Origin: Winogradskyella eximia
Lineage (GTDB): Bacteria > Bacteroidota > Bacteroidia > Flavobacteriales > Flavobacteriaceae
Direction of reading: 5' to 3'
Assembly: GCF_003386165.1 (NCBI RefSeq)
Contig: NZ_QRDV01000001.1
Location: 62,001-126,000 of the forward strand
DNA: 64,000 nt
Below are positions 46,021 through 54,908 of the stretch, in pieces; the stretch's first letter is position 1, and each line of letters starts with the position of its first letter. The notes under the pieces were generated by a model, which made no database searches, was not told the origin of the DNA, and saw only the letters and a program-made list of their open reading frames with translations. Both the position numbers and the translations under genes were made by a program.

Positions 46021-46708
46021 AGTTTAATAATCCATAAATTACTAATGCCAATCGAAATGGAAATTTTACAACAGAAAAAGTAACTGATGTAGTCTTTTCT
46101 CCTCCTTTATTAATTTTATCTAATGTGGTGTTTTCTTCTAACACAATATGATCTTCATTATCTAGCTCTACTTCTATTTCAGCTGAAGAATTTATTACAG
46201 TCTTTTTAAAAATTATATCTATTAAAAAAGTAAGTGGCCAAGCAAAAAACTTAATCCGTTTTTCTAATACTTTCTTAAGAGAGGGCCTAATAACATACAT
46301 AGCAACACCTTTAAAAACATCAGAGAATGTGGCTTTTAATGGTAAATCTGCCTCGCGCTGTTGTTTTAATAAGCCAGCATCTTCATAAACATGCTTTGTA
46401 GTTTCTAAAGTGATTTTAAAGACATTATCTATATCATTTTTAATAGTGCTAAACAATCTAATAATGGAGAAGAGTAAAATAGATGGAATTGACACCATAA
46501 AGGTGATTATCCAAAATAGAACACCTAGAAAAGTATTATCAAGAAAAAATATACAAAAAAGCGTAAGTAAAGCCCAAAATATAATAAGATTGGTACCTAA
46601 TACTTTACCTATATACAGAGGAAAAAATAGTGCATCAGCAATAGTTTCTGAAACCTCATCAACTTGATATTTAGAATAATCTACACGTAATTTTGAATTA
46701 GGATTCAT
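45983..46708 (-). CDS. Membrane protein of unknown function, in operon with CPA1 antiporter
   Basis: The 241-residue protein has two or three N-terminal transmembrane helices at about 27-95 (FFPLYIGKVLGTNLIIFWALLTLF, GVLFWIITFMVSIPSILLF). An amphipathic middle with a hydrophobic KFFAWPLTFLIDIIF stretch follows, then an acidic loop and one C-terminal helix (ALVIYGLLNYTLVYLLYLLF). I recognise no family. It begins 3 bp after the antiporter stop, so it is very likely co-transcribed and may be an accessory subunit of ion transport. Confidence 0.8.
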   Translation of the reverse strand: MNPNSKLRVDYSKYQVDEVSETIADALFFPLYIGKVLGTNLIIFWALLTLFCIFFLDNTFLGVLFWIITFMVSIPSILLFSIIRLFSTIKNDIDNVFKITLETTKHVYEDAGLLKQQREADLPLKATFSDVFKGVAMYVIRPSLKKVLEKRIKFFAWPLTFLIDIIFKKTVINSSAEIEVELDNEDHIVLEENTTLDKINKGGEKTTSVTFSVVKFPFRLALVIYGLLNYTLVYLLYLLFR

Positions 46709-46711
46709 CTA

Positions 46712-48562
46712 CTAAACATCATCTTTAGCCACTTTTTCAACATCAAATGGTTTACCTAAATAGACCAATTTAAAACCTTCTCCTATGTCTCCAGTTTTAG
46801 AGTTAAATGAGGATATAATGTGAAGTTCTCCTTCATCATCCTTTATAAACAAAGGAATCTTATATTTATCCTTCCTAGTCATCTCTATTAGATTTTCATA
46901 ATGTTCCTTGCCCTCTAATTCAATTTCTTGTATTGCAGGATATTTTCGAGTTACCTCTAATAAATTAATATAATCATCCGTTGGAGAGAACAAACCTTCT
47001 TCAGGGATTTTTTCAAGATTATTCATTTCATCTGCCGTCACCAATCTATAGGAACCGTTTTCTCCAAACTCTTTACCAAATTTTTCAATGACATAAGCAT
47101 TAATATCAGAGTTTCCTGTCATTGCCATAATGTAACCAACATCATTTAACTCTATATTATCAGAAAGTGTATCAGAATAGATATTGGTATTTAAGGCTTC
47201 AAGACCTAACTCTACTGCTTTATTAATATTGTTTTGGTTACTATCAATTAATACAACATGTCTTCCATTGGTTTCTAAATAATGTCCTAATAATCGCGAT
47301 AATTTAGAAGCACCTACAATTAAAATACCATTAGATTTTGTTAAAAATACACCTACTAATCTCGCAAATAAACGTGCTGTGGTGGCATTTAATAAAACTG
47401 TACCTAAAACAATCATAAATACTAAAGGTGTAATGTATTCTGCACCTTCAACACCTTGTTTCATCAATTTACTACCAAAAAGTGAGGCAATACCAGCAGC
47501 CACAATACCACGAGGACCAACCCAACTAATAAATAACTTTTCATTAAGGTTGAGCTTAGAACCATGAGTACTAACAAAAACAGCTAAAGGTCTAATTACA
47601 AACACTACTATCGCAAAAAGAATAGCTGTTTTCCATGTGTAAAGCAATAGCAAATCATCTATATCTATATTTGCTGATAAAAGAATAAATAAAATTGAAA
47701 TTAATAATACACTAAGCGATTCTTTAAAGTATAAGAGTTCTTTGAGGTTTTCTAATTTACTGTTACCCAAAACCATTCCCATTACAACAACAGCCAATAA
47801 ACCAGACTCGTGTGCAAATAATTCAGATTCTACAAATACCAACAATACGGTTGATAGAGAAACAACATTGAGCAAATAATGAGGAATAAGTTTTTTATTG
47901 ATAGCAAAAGCTAAAGCATGAGCAAATGTAAATCCGAACGTTGTACCAAATAATACAATCTTTCCAAACTCAATCAGCGCTGTTTTTGTAAATCCACTAT
48001 CTCCACCAACGCTTATAAATTCAAATACCAAAACGGCAACTAAAGCTCCAATTGGATCTATAAGTATGCCTTCCCATTTTAAAACAGTAGATACATCTTT
48101 TTTAAGTGGAATATTTCTTAGAATAGGTGTTATTACAGTAGGTCCTGTAACAATTATAAGACCAGCAAATAGAAATGATAAATCCCAGCTGAGTTCAAAA
48201 ATATAATGAGCTACAATACCTGCTCCAAAAAATGTAATAGCAGAACCAACGGTTATTAATTTTGTAATTACTGGACCTACATTTTTTATTTCAGAGCGTT
48301 TTAAGGTTAATCCTCCTTCAAATAAAATAATACTTATGGCAAGAGATACAAAATAGTATAAGCTATCACCAGGAAACAATCCCTTTTTACCATTCCAAAT
48401 GGGTTCTATCCATTTTGTGCCATCTTCACTTAAAAATTCTGCTGCAATAGGTCCAACTAATAATCCAATTAAGATTAACGGTAAAATCGCTGGAATTTTA
48501 AATTTCCATGCCACCCATTGCGCCAATATTCCTAGTATAATGATTCCTGCTAATTCTAACAT
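46712..48562 (-). CDS. CPA1-type Na+(K+)/H+ antiporter with TrkA domain
   Basis: The 616-residue protein has 12-13 transmembrane helices in the first about 390 residues with Na+/H+-exchanger motifs (ILFEGGLTLKRSEI, FAGLIIVTGPTVITPILR, ISWVGPRGIVAAGIASLFG). A Rossmann TrkA-N domain follows at about 400-510 (GILIVGASKLSRLLGHYL, VVLIDSNQ), then a C-terminal TrkA-C-like part. The nucleotide-binding domain suggests regulation by NAD(H) or a dinucleotide, as in KefC/NhaP2-like proteins. It forms an operon with the downstream membrane protein and diverges from a Usp gene. Confidence 0.92.
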   Translation of the reverse strand: MLELAGIIILGILAQWVAWKFKIPAILPLILIGLLVGPIAAEFLSEDGTKWIEPIWNGKKGLFPGDSLYYFVSLAISIILFEGGLTLKRSEIKNVGPVITKLITVGSAITFFGAGIVAHYIFELSWDLSFLFAGLIIVTGPTVITPILRNIPLKKDVSTVLKWEGILIDPIGALVAVLVFEFISVGGDSGFTKTALIEFGKIVLFGTTFGFTFAHALAFAINKKLIPHYLLNVVSLSTVLLVFVESELFAHESGLLAVVVMGMVLGNSKLENLKELLYFKESLSVLLISILFILLSANIDIDDLLLLYTWKTAILFAIVVFVIRPLAVFVSTHGSKLNLNEKLFISWVGPRGIVAAGIASLFGSKLMKQGVEGAEYITPLVFMIVLGTVLLNATTARLFARLVGVFLTKSNGILIVGASKLSRLLGHYLETNGRHVVLIDSNQNNINKAVELGLEALNTNIYSDTLSDNIELNDVGYIMAMTGNSDINAYVIEKFGKEFGENGSYRLVTADEMNNLEKIPEEGLFSPTDDYINLLEVTRKYPAIQEIELEGKEHYENLIEMTRKDKYKIPLFIKDDEGELHIISSFNSKTGDIGEGFKLVYLGKPFDVEKVAKDDV

Positions 48563-48693
48563 CTATTTTCTTTTTTTTGTGAAAATACTAAATAATTCTT
48601 TTTAAAAAAGAGTGCTTAATTCCTTTATTAACTTTCCGCTTTTTTAAAATACCTTATCTTTCAAAACGAACTAACTAATTATTAAAATATAAA

Positions 48694-49542
48694 TTGCCTT
48701 TAAAACCATTCAATACCATAGGAATTGGTGTCACTTTCTCACCAAATCTCAAAGCTAATATTTATGAAGCTGCAAGGTTATCGCAAATGCTTAAAACGCG
48801 TTTGGTTTTAATTCATGTTGGTGATAAATCCTCTGAAAAGCAAGCTAAATTCAATGCTATTTTAAAACCTTTTTTAAATGATAATTTAGACGTAGAAATT
48901 GTATTTAAGCCAGGTGATCCGGTTGATGTTATTCTATCAACTTCAAAAGAAAAACATATTGACTTACTGATTTTAGGCGCACTACAGCGCGAAAATTTCT
49001 TAAAATATTATGTAGGCTCTATTGCCAGAAAAATTACACGACAAGCTAAATGTTCTATTTTACTGCTCATAAAACCGTCTGTAGAAAGAATTCCTTGTGA
49101 TCATATTGTAGTTAACGGATTAAAAGACCCAAAAACTAAAGAAACTATTGCTTCTGCATTTTATGTGGCAAATGCTTTGAGTGTTAATAAGGTGACAATT
49201 GTTGAAGAAATAACACAAGATGAATTAGCTGTAAAAGTAGAAGATGATAAATCTCTAAGAATGGCAAATATTGTTAAAGAACGTATTAAACTTAGAGAAA
49301 ATGCACGTGTAAAAGCCATAATTGCGGATATTCCGGAAAACCACACAAAAGATGTTATTATAAAATCTCAACCCATTTTTGGTAAAAAAGGGTATTCCAT
49401 TGGTCATTACGCTCAAATTGCAAGAGCCGACTTATTAATTATGAATTCACCTAGTAAAATGACCTTTTGGGATCGTCTTTTCCCTCACGATATTGAACAC
49501 ATATTAACAGAACTACCAACAGACGTTTTAATTATTCAATGA
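48694..49542 (+). CDS. Universal stress protein with two Usp domains
   Basis: The 282-residue protein starts at TTG 48694 (MPLKPFNTIGIGVTFSPN). Two Usp repeats (about 1-128 and 135-282) share an alpha/beta Rossmann-like fold. The first has LLILGALQRENFLKYYVGSIARKI, close to the G2xG9G(S/T) nucleotide-binding pattern, and ends with CSILLLIKP. The second ends with TDVLIIQ. Its stop overlaps the SulP start (ATGA), so it is translationally coupled to the anion transporter and may regulate it. Confidence 0.9.
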   Translation: MPLKPFNTIGIGVTFSPNLKANIYEAARLSQMLKTRLVLIHVGDKSSEKQAKFNAILKPFLNDNLDVEIVFKPGDPVDVILSTSKEKHIDLLILGALQRENFLKYYVGSIARKITRQAKCSILLLIKPSVERIPCDHIVVNGLKDPKTKETIASAFYVANALSVNKVTIVEEITQDELAVKVEDDKSLRMANIVKERIKLRENARVKAIIADIPENHTKDVIIKSQPIFGKKGYSIGHYAQIARADLLIMNSPSKMTFWDRLFPHDIEHILTELPTDVLIIQ

Positions 49543-51734
49543 GCCCAAAACCAAATAAATTAAAAGCATTTTTTAAGGCATTACCTAAAAACATTTTTTC
49601 GGGTTTTGTGGTAAGTCTTATCGCATTACCATTAGGTTTAGGCTTGGCAATGGCAAGTGAAGCTCCACCGATTTCAGGTATTATAGCTGCAGTAGTTGGA
49701 GGTGTTGTAGTCTCTATTTTCGGTGGAAGTAATGTTACAATCGCTGGTCCTGGTAACGGATTGGTTGGTGTTCTTTTAGTAGCAATAACAACACTAGGTT
49801 TAGAGAGTGCTTATGCTGCTATTATTTGTTCTGGAATTCTTTTAGCTGTATTAGGATTTTTAAGAATGGGAAAACTAGCTGATTTTTTCCCTTCTTCTGC
49901 TATACAAGGTATGCTTGCTGCAATCGGACTTATTATATTAGGAAAACAATTTCATATTATGCTCGCTCACAAAATTAAGCGTGCAGATACTATAGATTAT
50001 CTTATAGAAATTCCATTTACCATAAACGATGCAATTCATTATGATAAAACCGGTTTAATTTATGCTGCAGCTGCAGGTGTTTTAAGTTTAATTATTATGG
50101 TGTTCTATCCTAAAATTAGAAACAAGTATTTACAGCTTATACCTGCACCAATGTGGATTGTTATTCTATCTGTTGGATTCAGTTATTATTTTGAATTGGT
50201 TGCACATGAAACCAATCCTATTTCTTCGTTATACATGATTTCTGGTATACCAGAATTTAAGGATATCATAGCACAATTGCCAACTGTAAATTTTGGAAAA
50301 GCTGGTACATTTCCTTTTTGGTCTAGTGTTTTAGCTTTAACCTTAATTGCTAGTATTGAATCTCTACTAAGTATAAAAGCTGTAGATAAATTAGATCCAG
50401 AGAAAAGACGCTCTAACGTAAACTTAGATTTAAAAGCATTAGGCTTAGCAACTATTGGTAGTGGTTTTTTAGGTGGTTTAAATGTCGTTACTGTAATAGC
50501 AAGAAGTTCTGTAAACGTTAATAACAACGCAAGTAATCGGTCTTCAAACTTCTTTCATGCTACGTTTTTAGTCATCTTTATTGTATTATTTAGTACACAG
50601 TTAACTCGGATTCCTTTACCTGCTTTAATGGCAATTTTAGTATTTACAGGTTACAAATTAGCATCACCAACAACCATTAAAAGAATATTTTCAATAGGTA
50701 AAGAACAGGTTATTATATTTTTAGTCACATTATTTGTAACCTTAAAAGTTGGTCTTATTACGGGAATTCTTTCTGGTGTAATTGTTACATTTTTAATTCA
50801 TATAGTTATTAATAAAAGTGCTTCACTATTCTTTAGAAATGTTTTAAAACCCAATGTCTTAATGTATCAAGAACAAGACAATGGAAATTACTATGTGAGT
50901 GTAAAACACTTTTGTAGCTTTTTAAATTTCTATAGGTTAAAAGAAAAGCTAGATGCAGTACCAGAAAATAGTGATGTCATTATTGATTTTTCACTTTGCA
51001 AATTTGTAGATCATACAGTGATGGAAAACCTTAATAACTATCGCGATTTGTTTATAAAACGAGATGGTCATTTTGATGTCATTGGTCTAGATTTACACGA
51101 CTCAGATTCTAAGCATCCTTTTGCACTTAGGCGATTATTACCCGTTACTGGTATTCTTAAAAGCGGTTTAACAAAACGCCAAAATACACTTGAAGATTTT
51201 GCTCAAAATTATGAATTATCCTATGATTCTAAGAACGAAAAAGAAACTCACTTTTTAGATAAATTCCATTTTTTTAGAACAAAAACTATTGGTCATATTT
51301 ATAATAAACTAACCACTAAAAATGATGCTATTAGCATTTTTGATATCGAATTTTCTGAAGGTGAATTTATAGCTAAAGAAACCATAAGAACTACGATGTT
51401 GTATATGACATTAGATAAAAAAATTCCTAAATTCACTCTAGATCGCGAAGGTTTTCTTGAAAAAGTATATGCTTTTGCTGGCTTTAAGGATATTCCCATT
51501 CAAGAACATTCAGATTTTAACAAACGTTTCTATTTATTGGGAGAAAATGAAACGGCTATTAAATCACTTTTTAATGATGAAATCACTCATTTCTTTGAAA
51601 GCAACCCTTATTACTACGTAGAATCTAATGGTAAATGTTTGTTGGTTTTTAGTAAAGAACGTTTAGCAAGTACAAAAGAAGTTAAGGCCTTATTTGACTT
51701 TGGAAAGCGTTTAAAGCAGGTCATTTCTTTATAA
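49539..51734 (+). CDS. SulP-family anion transporter with STAS and extra C-terminal domain
   Basis: The 731-residue protein has SulP transmembrane domain about 15-425 (GFVVSLIALPLGLGLAMASEAPPISGI, VTIAGPGNGL, ASIESLLSIKAVDKLDP, NVVTVIARSSVNVNN). A STAS domain spans about 445-550 (VIIDFSLCKFVDHTVMENL). A further about 180 residues (550-731) form a soluble domain (FFRTKTIGHIYNK, FSEGEFIAKETIRTT, YYYVESNGKCLLVFSKERLAS) that ordinary SulP proteins lack. Likely substrates are bicarbonate or sulfate. Coupling to Usp recalls stress-controlled anion uptake. No carbonic anhydrase gene is adjacent. Confidence 0.9.
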   Translation: MSPKPNKLKAFFKALPKNIFSGFVVSLIALPLGLGLAMASEAPPISGIIAAVVGGVVVSIFGGSNVTIAGPGNGLVGVLLVAITTLGLESAYAAIICSGILLAVLGFLRMGKLADFFPSSAIQGMLAAIGLIILGKQFHIMLAHKIKRADTIDYLIEIPFTINDAIHYDKTGLIYAAAAGVLSLIIMVFYPKIRNKYLQLIPAPMWIVILSVGFSYYFELVAHETNPISSLYMISGIPEFKDIIAQLPTVNFGKAGTFPFWSSVLALTLIASIESLLSIKAVDKLDPEKRRSNVNLDLKALGLATIGSGFLGGLNVVTVIARSSVNVNNNASNRSSNFFHATFLVIFIVLFSTQLTRIPLPALMAILVFTGYKLASPTTIKRIFSIGKEQVIIFLVTLFVTLKVGLITGILSGVIVTFLIHIVINKSASLFFRNVLKPNVLMYQEQDNGNYYVSVKHFCSFLNFYRLKEKLDAVPENSDVIIDFSLCKFVDHTVMENLNNYRDLFIKRDGHFDVIGLDLHDSDSKHPFALRRLLPVTGILKSGLTKRQNTLEDFAQNYELSYDSKNEKETHFLDKFHFFRTKTIGHIYNKLTTKNDAISIFDIEFSEGEFIAKETIRTTMLYMTLDKKIPKFTLDREGFLEKVYAFAGFKDIPIQEHSDFNKRFYLLGENETAIKSLFNDEITHFFESNPYYYVESNGKCLLVFSKERLASTKEVKALFDFGKRLKQVISL

Positions 51735-52085
51735 TTATAAATCCTTTTGCTTCTCTGCATTATAATAAAGCTTTTTCAAACTTCTTTTTAAAAGTGTAAA
51801 TCTATAAACACCTATCACAAAAAATATGACACAAAAAATCAAAGCAACAAGAGCTAAGTATTCAAAATTTGCAAACTCTTTTAATTGATACAATGCAATT
51901 GCACCTAATAACAAATACAAAGAGGATCTAACATAAGATAATAATGTGCGCTCATTAGCCAAACGCGTACGCTCAATAGCCAAATAATCTCTTAATATTA
52001 TTTTTTGATCTGGCTCAAAATCACGTCCAAATCGTAAAAATTTAATTTTCTTTATTTTTAAAGGTGATTTAGATATTCGTTTCAT
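51735..52085 (-). CDS. DUF202 (YidH-like) inner-membrane protein
   Basis: The 116-residue protein carries the DUF202 signature LAIERTRLANERTLLSYVRSSLYLLLGAIALYQL followed by a second hydrophobic helix (YLALVALIFCVIFFVIGVYRF) and a basic C-terminus. Its function is unknown. Its stop abuts that of the convergent SulP gene. Confidence 0.88.
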   Translation of the reverse strand: MKRISKSPLKIKKIKFLRFGRDFEPDQKIILRDYLAIERTRLANERTLLSYVRSSLYLLLGAIALYQLKEFANFEYLALVALIFCVIFFVIGVYRFTLLKRSLKKLYYNAEKQKDL

Positions 52086-52241
52086 TAGAAATTCATTTTA
52101 TCATTCTAAATGTAATTATTTTTTAGAATAGTCAAAGATAACCAACTTCATATTTGTTAAATATCCATTAATTAATTGCGACTAACAACAATTAGTTTTA
52201 AAGCTTTTAGTAATTTGCAAGACTTTATAAATTTTTCTAAA

Positions 52242-53102
52242 ATGCAATTATATCCTATTCAATCTGGAAATTTTAAGCTCGATGGTGGTGCTATGTTCGG
52301 TGTAGTACCAAAATCTATATGGCAACGCACTAATCCTGCGGATAATAACAACATGATAGACATTGCTGCACGTTGTTTATTAATAGAAGATGGTAATCGT
52401 CTTATATTAATAGATACGGGAATGGGTAATAAACAAAGCGAAAAATTTTACGGTTATTATTTTCTTTACGGAGATGATAGTATTGATAAATCATTAGCTT
52501 CTTACGGATTTCATAGAGATGATATTACAGATGTGTTTATGACGCATCTTCATTTTGATCATTGTGGAGGAAGTATTCAATGGAACAAAGACCGAACAGG
52601 CTACGAACCAGCATTTAAAAACGCACACTTTTGGAGTAATAAGGATCATTGGAAATGGGCAACAGAACCCAACAGACGAGAAGTTGCTTCGTTTTTAAAA
52701 GAGAATATTCTACCGATGGAAGAAAGTGGTCAGTTAAAATTTACTGACGTACCAGAGCAACATATATTAAAAAATTCAGGGTTAGGTTTTGATATCTTCT
52801 TTGCTAATGGACATACCGATAAGCAAATGATTCCGATGATACAATACAAAGGGAAAACCATTTGTTTTATGGCAGATTTATTACCAACCGTTGGTCATTT
52901 ACCAATGCCTTTTGTAATGGGTTATGATACCAGACCTTTATTAACACTCGATGAAAAAGAGTTGTTTCTAAATATGGCAGCAGATAACAACTTCTATTTG
53001 TTTTTAGAACATGATGCCCACAACGAAATTATTACTGTTAAGCACACTGAAAAAGGAGTGAGACTCAATGAAACTTTTACTACTCAAACATTATTTAACT
53101 AA
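52242..53102 (+). CDS. Metallo-beta-lactamase-fold hydrolase
   Basis: I place the start at ATG 52242 (MQLYPIQSGNFKLDGGAMFG), matching the usual N-terminus of this MBL group; the longer frame has a non-conserved leader. The 286 residues contain metal motifs LILIDTGMG, MTHLHFDHCGGSIQW (HxHxDH), FANGHTDKQMIP, ICFMADLLPTVGH and FLEHDAH. It resembles AttM/AHL-lactonase-like cytosolic hydrolases, but the substrate is not determined. The S8 protease gene follows 17 bp later. Confidence 0.88.
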   Translation: MQLYPIQSGNFKLDGGAMFGVVPKSIWQRTNPADNNNMIDIAARCLLIEDGNRLILIDTGMGNKQSEKFYGYYFLYGDDSIDKSLASYGFHRDDITDVFMTHLHFDHCGGSIQWNKDRTGYEPAFKNAHFWSNKDHWKWATEPNRREVASFLKENILPMEESGQLKFTDVPEQHILKNSGLGFDIFFANGHTDKQMIPMIQYKGKTICFMADLLPTVGHLPMPFVMGYDTRPLLTLDEKELFLNMAADNNFYLFLEHDAHNEIITVKHTEKGVRLNETFTTQTLFN

Positions 53103-53119
53103 AATATAAACATAAAAAC

Positions 53120-54721
53120 ATGAAATTTAATACCAGATTAATAGCCTATTTAGGATTTGCAGGAACACTATTTTTAGGCTGTGGAGGAACAGCAGATATT
53201 CTTTCTACTCCAATTGAAAACATAGACACATCACCTTTAAAAGTGACAGAATTAACCGATGCTGAAGCTAAAAATTGGGGACATTTAGATCTTTTAAATG
53301 ATACCATTCCAGGTATGAGTGTTGATAAGGCTTATGCTGAAATCATTAAAAATAAAAAAGGAAAAAAAGTCATTGTAGCAGTTATCGATTCTGGTATTGA
53401 CATTGATCACGAAGATTTAGACGGAGTAATTTGGACCAATAAAGGAGAAATACCTAATAATGGAAAAGACGATGATAACAATGGTTATGTTGATGATATA
53501 CATGGTTGGAATTTCTTAGGTGACGCTTACGATGAGCAATTAGAATACGTACGTATTTTAGCCTCTGGAGATACTTCTAATCCAGATTTCTCAACTGCAA
53601 AAACACAATATGACACTGATTACCAATTATGGATGGGTCGTAAAACACAGTATGACCAAATTGCACAAGCTGTAAATGGAGCACATGAAACTTTAACCAA
53701 ACATTTTGGAAAAAGTGACTATACTATTAAAGAAGTAAATGCTATAAAAACTGAAGACGAAGCCCTTTTACAAGCTATTCAAATAGCCAATGGAATGAAT
53801 GGTAATGGATTGTCTTTAGCTGAAGCAAAAGAAGAAATTAATAACGCTTTAGAAAGTATTAACGAGCGTTTAAACTTCAACTTAAACAAAAACTTTTCTG
53901 GTCGTAAAACTGGAGATAATATTAATGATTTATCAGATAAAGGTTATGGCAATGGAAACGTAAAACCTGTTAAAAAATCTGAATCTCATGGTACTCACGT
54001 TGCAGGTATTATTGCTGCAGAACGTAATAACGGAAAAGGGGCAAATGGTGTTGCTAATAACGTAGAGATTATGTCTATTAGAGCAGTACCAAATGGAGAT
54101 GAATATGATAAAGATGTTGCATTAGCAATTCGTTACGCTGTAGATAATGGAGCAAAAGTAATTAATGGAAGTTTTGGAAAGTCATTTTCTCCACATGCAG
54201 AATGGGTAAGAGATGCTATAAAATATGCTTCTGATAATGATGTTGTTTTTGTACATGCTGCTGGTAACGATAGTAAAAATGTAGATGTAGAGCGTAATTT
54301 CCCAGATGATAATGTTGATTTTGTAGAGGTTTCTAACACCTACATTAGAGTTGGTTCTTTAACCAACAAGTATGGTTCTAAAATGGTTTCTGGTTTTTCT
54401 AATTACGGAAAAAAGAATGTTGATATTTTTGCTCCAGGATCTGCTATCTATTCTACTTTCCCAGAAAATGATTATGAAAGTATTGGTGGTACATCAATGG
54501 CATCACCAGCTGTTGCAGGTGTAGTAGCTTTAGTACGTTCTTACTACCCTAAATTAACTGCTGCACAGGTAAAACAAGTTGTTTTAGAATCTGGTTTACC
54601 TTTAACAACTAAAGTTGTTGTTGGTGGAGATGCATCTAACGTTAAATCGTTTTCAGACTTATCTACATCTGGTAGAATTGCCAATGCTTACAATGCTTTA
54701 ATTATGGCTTCTAAATTATAA
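53120..54721 (+). CDS. Subtilisin-like (S8) serine protease, lipoprotein
   Basis: The 533-residue protein has lipobox TLFLGC (Cys about 21). The catalytic triad is Asp in VAVIDSGIDIDHEDLDG (about 90), His in ESHGTHVAGIIAA (about 290) and Ser in GGTSMASPAVAG (about 459). About 200 residues separate Asp and His, far more than in classic subtilisins (about 30-40). The insert is helical and Lys/Glu/Asn-rich. There is no T9SS tail, so it is an envelope-anchored protease. A strong terminator follows. Confidence 0.93.
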   Translation: MKFNTRLIAYLGFAGTLFLGCGGTADILSTPIENIDTSPLKVTELTDAEAKNWGHLDLLNDTIPGMSVDKAYAEIIKNKKGKKVIVAVIDSGIDIDHEDLDGVIWTNKGEIPNNGKDDDNNGYVDDIHGWNFLGDAYDEQLEYVRILASGDTSNPDFSTAKTQYDTDYQLWMGRKTQYDQIAQAVNGAHETLTKHFGKSDYTIKEVNAIKTEDEALLQAIQIANGMNGNGLSLAEAKEEINNALESINERLNFNLNKNFSGRKTGDNINDLSDKGYGNGNVKPVKKSESHGTHVAGIIAAERNNGKGANGVANNVEIMSIRAVPNGDEYDKDVALAIRYAVDNGAKVINGSFGKSFSPHAEWVRDAIKYASDNDVVFVHAAGNDSKNVDVERNFPDDNVDFVEVSNTYIRVGSLTNKYGSKMVSGFSNYGKKNVDIFAPGSAIYSTFPENDYESIGGTSMASPAVAGVVALVRSYYPKLTAAQVKQVVLESGLPLTTKVVVGGDASNVKSFSDLSTSGRIANAYNALIMASKL

Positions 54722-54760
54722 TTTGGAATCATTTTTAAATTGAAAATGTATTGAGTAATT

Positions 54761-54820
54761 AGGTTATTGAGTTATTTGGACATTCCTACTAAAATAACTC
54801 AATAACCTATTTTTATTTTT
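54761..54820 (+). terminator. Strong terminator after the S8 protease gene
   Basis: A perfect 17-bp stem: AGGTTATTGAGTTATTT (54761-54777) pairs with 54792-54808, loop 14 bases, followed by ATTTTTATTTTT. Confidence 0.85.
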
Positions 54821-54908
54821 GACGTATAAATAACTTCTTCAAATAAAAGATATTTTTTACCATTCAAAAAGATTAGAAACTAACTACTAAAACAATAAAC
54901 ACATACAC

